NCBI RefSeq assembly: GCF_005239225.2
Contig: NC_133294.1
Location: 62,001 to 126,000 of the forward strand
DNA from: Populus alba
Lineage: Eukaryota; Streptophyta; Magnoliopsida; Malpighiales; Salicaceae
Length of the DNA: 64,000 nt
Reading direction: 5' to 3'
Each line of letters begins with the position of its first letter. The stretch's first letter is position 1. The notes under the pieces are model-generated. The model was given only the letters and a program-made list of their open reading frames with translations. It made no database searches and was not told the origin of the DNA. The position numbers were made by a program, and so were the translations under genes. Positions 37,112 through 46,897 of the stretch are shown here, one piece after another.

Positions 37112-37836
37112 GCTCCCTCTTGAGCATGTATGCTTCTGCTACTTGTTCTACACCAGAATTTCTTCCGTAAAAGGCGAAACGCTTTGACTTGGTGAGTTTC
37201 GCGGTATTCCGACTTCCATGCCCCGGTTGCCGAAATTCAGTTGCCTTTGAATTTCGGGTGATCCCCTTGAACATGTATGCTTCTGCTACTTGTTCTACAT
37301 CAGACTTTCTTCCGGAAACGGCGAAACGCTTTGACTCGTTGAGTTTCGCGGCACTCCGACTTTGATGCCCCCGTTGCCGGAATTCAGTTGCCTTTGAATT
37401 TCGGGTGATCCCCTTGAGCATGTATGCTTCTGCTACTTGTTCTACATCAGACTTTCTTCCCCAAACAGCGAAACGCTTTGACTCAGTGAGTTTCGCGGCA
37501 TTCTGACATCGATGCCCCGGTTGCCGAAATTCAGTTGCCTTTGAATTTCGGGTGATCCATCTTGAGCATGTATGCTTCTGCTACTTGTTCTACACCTGAA
37601 TTTCTTCCGCAAATGGCGAAACGCTTTGACTCGGTGAGTTTCGCGGCACTCCGACTTCGATGCCCCCGTTGCCGAAATTCAGTTGCCTTTGAATTTCGGG
37701 TGCTCCCTTTGAGCATGTCTGCTTTTGCTATTTGTTCTACATCAGACTTTCTTCACCAAACAGCGAAACGCTTTGAGTCAGTGAGTTTCGTGGCATTCCG
37801 ACATCCATGCCCCGGTTGCCGAAATTCAGTTGCCTT
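37112..37836. repeat. Five-monomer block, copy 2
   Basis: Second copy of the block at 35366, offset 1746 bp. The two diverge after about 37836. Confidence 0.82.
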
Positions 37837-37848
37837 TCAATTTCGGGT

Positions 37849-38118
37849 GATGCCTCTTGAGCATGTCTGCTTCTGCAACTTGTTCTACACCAGAATTTCT
37901 TTCGTAAAAGGCGAAACGCTTTGACTCGGTGAGTTTCGTGGCATTCCGACTTCCATGCCCCGGTTGCCGAAATTCAGTTGCCTTTGAATTTCGGGTGATC
38001 CCTCTTGAGCATGTATGCTTCTGCTACTTTTTCTACAGCAGACTTTCTGCCGCAAATGGTGAAACGCTTTTACTCGATGCACTGGTTGCCGAAATTCAGT
38101 TGCCTTTGAATTTCGGGT
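37849..38118. repeat. 148+122 dimer F, copy 3 (truncated monomer 37997-38118)
   Basis: Same dimer, 1450 bp after copy 2. Here the next monomer is a CTTCTGCAAACGACG type rather than the GCAAAAGGTG type that follows the other copies. Confidence 0.87.
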
Positions 38119-39155
38119 GATCCCTCTTGAGCATGTATGCTTCTGCTACTTGTTCTACATCAGACTTTCTTCTGCAAACGACGAAACTCTTTGACTCGGT
38201 GAGTTTCGCGACATTCCGCCTTCGATGCCCCGGTTGCCGAAATTCAGTTGCCTTTGAATTTCGGGTGATCCATCTTGAGCATGTATGCTTCTGCTACTTG
38301 TTCTACACCTGAATTTCTTCCGCAAATGGCGAAACGCTTTGACTAGGTGAGTTTCGCGGCACTCCGACTTCGATGCCCCCGTTGCCGAAATTCAGTTGCC
38401 TTTGAATTTCGGGTGCTCCCTTTGAGCATGTATGCTTTTGCTATTTGTTCTACATCAGACTTTCTTCACCAAACAGCGAAACGCTTCGACTCGGTGAGTT
38501 TCGCGGCATTCTGACTTCGATGCCCCGGTTGCCGAAATTCAGTTGCCTTTCAATTTCGGGTGATGCCTCTTGAGCATGTCTGCTTCTGCAACTTGTTCTA
38601 CACCAGAATTTCTACCGCAAAAGGCGAAACGCTTTGACTCGATGAGTTTCCCGGCATTCCGACTTCCATGCCCCGGTTGCCGAAATTCAGTTGCCTTTGA
38701 TTTTCAGGTGGTCCCTCTTGAGCATGTATGCTTCTGCTACTTGTTCTACATTCAAACTTTCTTCCCCAAATAGCGAAAACGCTTTGACTCGGTGAGTTTC
38801 GCGGCATTCGGACATCCATGCCCCGGTTGCCGAAATTCAGTTGCCTTTGACTTTCGGGTGATCCCTCTTGAGCATGTCTGCTTCTGCTACTTGTTCTACA
38901 TCAGACTTTCTTCCCCAAACGGCGAAACGCTTTGAATCGGTGAGTTTCGCGGCATTCCGACTTCGATGCCCCGGTTGCCGAAATTCAGTTGCCTTTGAAT
39001 TTCGGGTGATCCCTCTTTAGCATGTCTGCTTCTGCTATTTTTTCTACAACTGACTTTCTGCCGCAAACGGCGAAACGATTTTACTCGGTGAGTTTCGCGA
39101 CATTCCGACTTCGATGCATTGGTTGCCGAAATTCAGTTGCCTTTGAATTTCGGGT
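38119..39155. repeat. Full-length monomers between truncated copies
   Basis: Seven monomers of normal length and mixed type. CTCGATGAG, characteristic of the right half, first appears near 38638. Confidence 0.78.
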
Positions 39156-39277
39156 GATCCCTCTTGAGCATGTATGCTTCTGCTACTTGTTCTACATCAG
39201 ACTTTCTTCCGCAAATGGCGAAACGCTTTTACTCGATGCACTGGTTGCCGAAATTCAGTTGCCTTTGAATTTCGGGT
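39156..39277. repeat. 122-bp truncated monomer, copy 6
   Basis: Same 26-bp deletion and junction TTTTACTCGATGCACTGG. It is followed by the GCAAAAGGTGAAACGC monomer that usually accompanies this class. Confidence 0.88.
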
Positions 39278-39728
39278 GATCCCTCTTGAGCATGTCTGCT
39301 TCTTCTACTTGTTCTGCACCAGACTTTCTTCAGCAAAAGGTGAAACGCTTTGCCTCGGTGACTTTCGCGTCATTCCGACTTCGATGCCCCGGTTGCCGAA
39401 ATTCAGTTGCCTTTGAATTTCGGGGGATCCCTCTTGAGCATGTCTGCTTTTGCTACTTGTTCTACAACAGACTTTCTTCCGCAAACGGCGAAACGCTTTG
39501 ACTCGGTGCGTTTCCCGGCATTCCGACTTAGATGCCCCGGTTGCCGAAATTCAGTTGCCTTTGAATTTCGGGTGATCCCTCTTGAGCATGTATGCTTCTG
39601 CTACTTGTTCTACACCAGAAATTTCTTCCGTAAAAGGCGAAACGCTCTTGACTTGGTGAGTATTTTCGTGGCATTCCCGAACATCGATGCCCCGGTTGCC
39701 GAGATTAAGTTGCCTTTGAATTTCGGGT

Positions 39729-39850
39729 GATCCCTCTTGAGCATGTATGCTTCTGCTACTTGTTCTACATCAGACTTTCTTCCGCAAATGGCGAAACGCT
39801 TTTACTCGATGCACTGGTTGCCGAAATTCAGTTGCCTTTGAATTTCGGGT
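39729..39850. repeat. 122-bp truncated monomer, copy 7
   Basis: Same deletion and junction; spacing exactly 122 bp. Confidence 0.88.
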
Positions 39851-40000
39851 GATCCCTCTTGAGCATGTCTGCTTCTTCTACTTGTTCTGCACCAGACCTT
39901 CTTCCGCAAAAGGTGAAACGCTTTGACTCGGTGACTTTCGCGTCATTTCGACTTCGATGCCCCGGTTGCCGAGAATTCAGTTTGCCTTTGAATTTCGGGA

Positions 40001-40128
40001 GATCCCTCTTGAGCATCGTCTGCTTTCTGCTACTTGTTCTACATCAGGACTTTCTTCCGCAATATGGCGAAACGCTTTTACTCGATGGCACTGGTTGCCG
40101 AAATTCAGTTGCCTTTGAATTGTCGGGT
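40001..40128. repeat. 122-bp-class truncated monomer with insertions, copy 8
   Basis: Junction TTTTACTCGATGGCACTGG. It is 128 bp long because of scattered single-base insertions (GCATCGTCTGC, ATCAGGAC, GCAATATGGCG), typical of the noisy stretch leading to the N gap. Confidence 0.8.
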
Positions 40129-40276
40129 GATCCCTCTTGAGCATGTCTGCTTCTTCTACTTGTTCTGCACCAGACCTTCTTCCGCAAAAGGTGAAACGCT
40201 TTGACTCGGTGACTTTCGCGTCATTCCGACTTCGATGCCCCGGTTGCCGAAATTCAGTTGCCTTTGAATTTCGGGA

Positions 40277-40398
40277 GATCCCTCTTGAGCATGTCTGCTT
40301 CTGCTACTTGTTCTACATCAGACTTTCTTCCGCAAATGGCGAAACGCTTTTACTCGATGCCCCGGTTGCCGAAATTCAGTTGCTTTTGAATTTCGGGT
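40277..40398. repeat. 122-bp truncated monomer, copy 9
   Basis: Same deletion, junction TTTTACTCGATGCCCCGG. With 40129-40276 it forms a 270-bp dimer that matches 33939-34208 at an offset of 6190 bp. Confidence 0.88.
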
Positions 40399-40997
40399 GA
40401 TCCCTCTTGAGCATGTATGCTTCTGCTACTTGTTCTACATCAGACTTTCTTCTGCAAACGGCGAAACGCTTTGACTCGGTGAGTTTCGCGGCATTCCGAA
40501 CTTCGATCCCCTGGTTGCGGAAATTCAATTGCCTTTGAATTTCGGGGATACCTCTTGAGCATGTATGCTTCTGCTACTTGTTCTACATCAGACTTGTTCA
40601 CCGCATCAATGGCGAAACGATTTGAGTCGGTGAGTTTTGCGCATTCCGATTTCGATGACCGGTTGCCGAAATTCAGTTGCCCTTTGAATTTCGTGTGATC
40701 CTTCTTCAACACGTCTGCTTCTTGCTACTTTTTCTACATCAGACTTTCTTCCACAAACGACGAAACGCTGTGACTCCGTGAGTTTCGCGGCATTCCGACT
40801 TCGATGCCCCGGTTGCCCGAAATTCAGTTGCCATTCAATTTCGGGTGATCCCTTCTTGAGCATGTATGCTTCTGGTACTTGTTCTACACCAGAATTTCTA
40901 CCGCAAACGGCGAAACGTTTGACTCGGTGAGTTTCGCGGCATTTCGACTTCGATGCCCCGCCGGTTGCCGAAATTCAGTTGGCTTTGAATTTCGGGT
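40399..40997. repeat. Four-monomer block E, copy 3 (noisy)
   Basis: Same order as 34209-34799 but 8 bp longer through scattered insertions such as CATTCCGAACTTCG and GTTCACCGCATCAATGG. It ends 112 bp before the N gap. Confidence 0.8.
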
Positions 40998-41109
40998 GAT
41001 CCCTCTTGAGCAATGTATGCTTCTGCTACTTGTTCTACATCACCAGAATTTCTTCCGTAAAAGGCGAAACGCTTTGACTCGGTGAGTTTCGTGGCATTCG
41101 ACTTCCATG

Positions 41110-41609
41110 NNNNNNNNNNNNNNNNNNNNNNNNNNNNNNNNNNNNNNNNNNNNNNNNNNNNNNNNNNNNNNNNNNNNNNNNNNNNNNNNNNNNNNNNNNN
41201 NNNNNNNNNNNNNNNNNNNNNNNNNNNNNNNNNNNNNNNNNNNNNNNNNNNNNNNNNNNNNNNNNNNNNNNNNNNNNNNNNNNNNNNNNNNNNNNNNNNN
41301 NNNNNNNNNNNNNNNNNNNNNNNNNNNNNNNNNNNNNNNNNNNNNNNNNNNNNNNNNNNNNNNNNNNNNNNNNNNNNNNNNNNNNNNNNNNNNNNNNNNN
41401 NNNNNNNNNNNNNNNNNNNNNNNNNNNNNNNNNNNNNNNNNNNNNNNNNNNNNNNNNNNNNNNNNNNNNNNNNNNNNNNNNNNNNNNNNNNNNNNNNNNN
41501 NNNNNNNNNNNNNNNNNNNNNNNNNNNNNNNNNNNNNNNNNNNNNNNNNNNNNNNNNNNNNNNNNNNNNNNNNNNNNNNNNNNNNNNNNNNNNNNNNNNN
41601 NNNNNNNNN
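41110..41609. other. Assembly gap, 500 N
   Basis: Exactly 500 N with satellite on both sides. The round number suggests a fixed-size scaffolding placeholder, so the true missing length is unknown. Confidence 0.98.
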
Positions 41610-42560
41610 CGAAATTCAGTTGCCTTTCAATTTCGGGTGATCCCTCTTGAGCATGTCTGCTTCTGCTACTTGTTCTACATCAGACTTTTCTCCGCAAAAA
41701 GCGAAAACGCTTTGGACTCGGTGAGTTTCGCGGCATTCCGACTTCGATGCCCCGGTTGCCGAAATTCACGTTGCCTTTCAATTTCGGGTGATCCCTCTTG
41801 AGCATGTATGCTTCTGCTACTTGTTCTACATCAGTCTTTCTTCTGCAAACGACGAAACGCTTTGACTCGGTGAGTTTCGCGGCATTCCGACTTCGATGCC
41901 CCGGTTGCCGAAATTCAGTTGCCATTTTGATCTTTCGGGTGTCCCTCTTGAGCATGTATGCTTCTGCTACTTGTTCTTACATCAAAACTTTCTTCCCCCA
42001 AATAGCGAAACGCTTTGACTCGGTGAGTTTTCGCGGCATTCCGTTCGCGGCATCAGTTCTTTGACATCCATGCCCCGCTTGCCGAAATTCAGTTGCCTTT
42101 GAATTTCGGGTGATCCCTCTTGAGCATGTATGGTTCTGCTACTTGTTCTACACCAGAATTTCTTCCGCAAAAGGCGAAACGCTTTGACTCGATGAGATTC
42201 AAGGCATTCCGACGTCGATGCCCTTGTTGTCCAAAATTCAGTTTGCCTTTGAATTTCGGGTGATCCCTCTTGAGCATGTCTGCTTCTACTACTTGATCTA
42301 CAGCAGACTTTCTTCCGCAAACGGCTAAACGCTTTGACTCGGTGAGTTTCGCGGCATTCCGACTTCGATGCCCCGGTTGCCGAAATTCAGTTGCCTTTGA
42401 ATTTTGGGAGATCTCTCTTGAGCATGTCTGCTTCTGCTACTTGTTCTACATCAAACTTTCTTCCGCCCAAACGAAACGCTTTGACTCGGTGAGTTTTCGC
42501 GGCATTCCGACTTCCAATGCCACGGTTGCCCTTCAGGTTGCCTTTGATTTCGGGTGATCC
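41610..42560. repeat. Satellite monomers with indels after the gap
   Basis: Recognisable monomers with frequent insertions, for example CCATTTTGATCTTTCGGG and a duplicated CGCGGCATTCCGTTCGCGGC near 42035. A GACGTCGATGCCCTTG monomer lies at 42211. Confidence 0.8.
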
Positions 42561-43780
42561 CTTGAGCTGTATGCTTCTGCTACTTACTTGTTCGGTTTTT
42601 TTTTACACCAGAATTTCCTTTCTTTGACTTCAAGGCATGACGTCCGCGTGTTCCGATTCAGTTGCCTGCCGTCCAATTTTCATTTCGTTGCCTTTGAATT
42701 TTCGGGTGATCCCTCTTGAGCAGCATGTCTGCCCTTCTAACTGATCTACAGCAGACTTTCTTCCGCAAACGTGCTAAAACGCTTTGACTCGGTGAGTTTC
42801 GCGGCATTTCCGACTTCCGATGCCCCTCCCGGTTGCCGAAACAGTTGCCAAATTTCCACTTGGACTTCCGACTCAAATGGCTCTCACCAGAATGTTCCGT
42901 ACATGACTTTGGCCGCCATGATGACTTCCTCCTGCTTGAGTTTTCGACGCTTTGACTCGGTGAGATTTCGACGGCACTTGATGCCCTCAGTCGGATTTCT
43001 GCTACTTGCCTCTTCAATTTTCGGTGAGTGTCTGCTTGCCGAAATTCAGTTGCATTTTCCGCCAAAGCGCTCTGTTGTTTGCTTACAACAGACCTTTCTT
43101 CCTACACCATTGACTCAGTTGCCTTTGAAATTACTTGAACCAAACTTGCTTCGTGACTAACTTGTATCAGAAATTTCTTTCGACCCGCGAAACTGTTGAT
43201 GTCCCTCGGGTGAGTTTCACCGGCACTCCGACTTGTTCGATCCCGCAGAAAATTCAGTTGGTTAATTCACTTTGGGAATTTCGGGTGCTTCCCTTTGAGC
43301 CCATGTATGCTTCTCCTGGTGATCCTCTTGAGCATGTATGCCCTGCTACATGATGCAGCTATTCTGCAAAACGACGAAGACCTCAAGTTTCGGCGCATTC
43401 CGAACATCAGAAAGCAAAAGTGAGTTTCCAAACCAGACACGGAAACGCCCTTCCCGCAGTCTGATCGAAAAATTCAGTTGCCTTTGCTCGAATGTGATCC
43501 CTTTCTTGAGCGCATCCAACTTGAGTTTCGATGATCCCTTTGAGCATGTCTCTTTCTCGCTACCTACACCAGAATTTTTACCGTGCGAAACGCTTTCGGA
43601 TGAGTTTCATTCGACCGTTGTCACGCGGTTGCCGAAATTCAGTTGCCTTTTCCAATTTCGGGTGATCCCTCTTGAGCATGTTGCTTCTGCTACTTGTTCT
43701 ACACCCAGAATTTTCTTCCCAAATAGCGAAACGCTTTGCTTCCCGACTCTTGAGCCGAATGATCCCTCTTGAGCATGTCT
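42561..43780. repeat. Strongly scrambled satellite sequence
   Basis: Fragments of the monomer (TTGCCGAAATTCAGTTGC, TCCCTCTTGAGCATGT, CGCTTTGACTCGGTGAG) appear out of register and mixed with unfamiliar short pieces, such as around 42890-42940 and 43130-43200. The regular 148-bp period is lost. No gene, tRNA or transposon is recognised. A mixed or unpolished consensus is the simplest explanation; a truly degenerate island is the alternative. Confidence 0.65.
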
Positions 43781-44820
43781 GCTTCTGCTACTTGTTCTAC
43801 TTTTCTTCCGCAAACCGAAAACGCTTTGACTCGGTTGAGTTTTCGTGCATTCCACTTCGATGCCCCCCGGTTGCCCGCCCGAAATTCAGTTGCCTTTGAA
43901 TTTCGGGTGATCCCTCTTGAGCATGTCTGCTTCTGCTACTTGTTCTACATCAGACTTTCTTCCCCAAACGGCGAAACGCTTTGACTCGTGAGTTTCGCGG
44001 GACATCCGACTTCGATGCCCCGGTTGCCGAAATTCAGTTGCCTTTCAATTTCGGGTGATCCCTCTTGAGCATGTATGCTTTCTGCTACTTGTTCTACATC
44101 AGACTTTCTGCCGCAACCGAAACGCTTTGACTCGGTGAGTTTCGCGGCATTCCGACTTCGATGCCCCGTTGCCGAAATTCAGTTGCCTTTGAATTTCGGC
44201 CTCTTGAGCATGTATGCTTCTGCTACTTGTTCTACATCAGACTTTCTTCCCCAAACACGGCGAAACGTTTTGACTCGGTGAGTTTCGCGGCATCCGAGAT
44301 GCCCCGGTTGCCGAAAATTCAGTTGCCTTTGAATTTCGGTGATCCCTGTTGAGCATGTATGCTTTCTGCTACTTGTTCTACCAGTGAAACGCTTTGACTC
44401 GATGAGTTTAATCATTGGAACGGCAATGCTTTTGACTGTCCGCAAACAGCGTGATTGCTTGATTGGAAATTCAGTTGCCTTCGAATTTCGGGTGATCCCT
44501 CTTGAGCATGTATGCTTCCTGCTACTTGTTCTACATCAGAATTTCTTCCAGAAACGGCGAAACGCTTTTGACTCAGTGAGTTTCGCGCACTCGCCGACTT
44601 TGATGTCCCCCGTTGCCGAAATTCAGTTGCCTTTGAATTTCTTTTTCCCTCTTGAGCATGTATGCTTCTGCTACTTGTTCTACACAACGCTGAGGATTTC
44701 TTCCGACATCGAAAACGTTGCCGAAAGTTCGCTTTGACAGTATTCCTTGTGACTTGTTTGCCACCGGCAAACGCTTTGACTCCGGTGAATTCCGACTCTT
44801 CGATGCCCCCGGTGCCGAAA
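43781..44820. repeat. Noisy satellite with irregular period
   Basis: Monomers are again recognisable but many are shortened or interrupted, for example 44380-44470 and 44640-44800, where pieces of two monomers are run together. Confidence 0.72.
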
Positions 44821-46891
44821 TTCAGTTGCCTTTGAATTTCGGGTGCTCCCTTTGAGCATGTATGCTTCTGCTACTTGTTCTACACCAGACTTTCTTCCCC
44901 AAACAGCGAAACGCTTTGAGTCAGTGAGTTTCGCGGCATTCCGACATCCATGCCCCGGTTGCCGAAATTCAGTTGCCTTTGAATTTCGGGTGATCCCTCT
45001 TGAGCATGTCTGCTTCTGCTACTTGTTCTACACCAGATTTTCTTCCGCAAACGGCGAAACGCTTTGACCCGATGAGTTTCGCGGCATTCCGACTTCGATG
45101 CCCCGGTTGCCGAAATTCAGTTGCCTTTGAATTTCGGGTGATCCCTCTTGAGCATGTCTGCTTCTGCTACTTGTTCTACATCAGACTTTCTTCCCCAAAC
45201 AGCGAAACGCTTTGACTCGATGAGTTTCGCGGCATTTCGACATCCATGCGCCTGTTGTCGAAATTCAGTTGCCTTTCAATTTTGGATGATCCCTCTTGAG
45301 CATGTCTGCTTCTGCTACTTGTTCTACACCAGAATTTCTTCCGAAAACGGGAAAACGCTTTGACACGGTGAGTTTCGCGGCATTCCGACTTCGATGCCTC
45401 GGTTGACGAAATTGAGTTGCCTTTCAATTTCAGGTGATCCCTCTTGAGCATGTATGCTTCTGCTACTTGTTCTGCACCAGAATTTCTTCCACAAATGGCG
45501 AAAACGCCTTTGACTCGATGAGTTTCAAGGATTCCGACGTCCGATGCCCCTTGTTGCCGATTTCAGTTGCACCTTGAATTTCGGTGATCCCTCGTTGAGC
45601 ATGTCTGCTTCTACTACTTGTTCTACATCAGACTTTCTTCCCCAAACAGCGAAACGCTTTGACTCGATGAGTTTTCGCGGCATTTTCGACATCCATAAAG
45701 GCCCCGGTTGTCGAAATTCAGTTGCCTTTGAATTTGGGTGATCCCTCTTGAGCATGTCTGCTTCTGCTACTTGTTCTCGTACACCAGAATTTTCTTCCGA
45801 ATCGCCAAATAGGCGAAACGCTTTGACTCGGTGAGTTTCGCGGAATTCGGACATTCCATGCCCCGGTTGCCGAAATTTCAGTTGCCTTTCCATTTTGGGT
45901 GATCCCTCTTGAGCATGTTCTGCTTCTGCTACTTGTTTCTACACCAGAATTCTTCCGAAACAAACGGGAAAACGCTTTGACGCGGTGAGTTTCGCGGCAT
46001 TCCGACTTCGATGTCGCGGTTGCCGAAATTCAGTTGCCTTTCAATTTCAGGTGATCCCTCTTGAGCATGTATGCTTCTGCTACTTGTTCTACACCAGAAT
46101 TTCTTCCGCAAACGGCGAAATGCTTTGACTCGATGAGTTTCGCGGCATTCCGACTTCGATGCCCCGGTTGCCAAAATTCAGTTGCCTTTGAATTTCGGGT
46201 GATCCCTCTTGAGCATGTATGCTTCTGCTACTTGTTCTACATCAGACTTTCTTCTGCAAACGACGAAACTCTTTGACTCGGTGAGTTTCGCGGCATTCCG
46301 ACTTCGATGCCCCGGTTGCCGAAATTCAGTTGCCTTTGAATTTCGGGTGATCCCTCTTGAGCATGTATGCTTCTGCTACTTGTTCTACATCAGACTTTCT
46401 TCTGCAAACGACGAAACTCTTTGACTCGGTGAGTTTCGCGGCATTTCCGACTTCGATGCCCCGGTTGCCGAAATTCAGTTGCCTTTGAATTTCGGGAGAT
46501 CCCTCTTGAGCATGTATGCTTCTGCTACTTGTTCTACACCAGACTTTCTTCCCCAAACAACGAAACGCTTTGACTCGATGAGTTTCGCGGCATTTCGACA
46601 TCCATGCGCCGGTTGTCGAAATTCAGTTGCCTTTCAATTTTGGATGATCCCTCTTGAGCATGTCTGCTTCTGCTACTTGTTCTACACCAGAATTTCTTCC
46701 GAAAACGGGAAAACGCTTTGACCCGGTGAGTTTCGCGGCATTCCGACTTCGATGCCTCGGTTGCCGAAATTGAGTTGCCTTTCAATTTCGGGTGATCCCT
46801 CTTGAGCATGTATGCTTCTGCTACTTGTTCTGCACCAGAATTTCTTCCATAAAAGGCGAAACGCTTTGACTCGATGAGTTCAAGGCATTCC

Positions 46892-46897
46892 GACGTC
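46892..46897. repeat. GACGTC marker of a distinctive monomer type
   Basis: Monomers with CAAGGCATTCCGACGTCG followed by CCCTTGTTGCC and TTGCCTGTGAATTTC carry this hexamer. Further copies are at 42211, 49926, 51821, 53311, 59883, 60332 and 61845, with an imperfect one at 45536. The variant is absent from the left half and serves as a higher-order marker. Confidence 0.78.

Noticed and set aside
41082..41801. Open frames reading through the N gap (also across 58284-58783)
   Set aside because: The frame is open only because N codons are not stops; the sequence is unknown there.
42561..43780. Possible inserted transposon or gene fragment
   Set aside because: The stretch is built mostly of satellite pieces in disturbed order, without terminal repeats, a target-site duplication or a coding domain.
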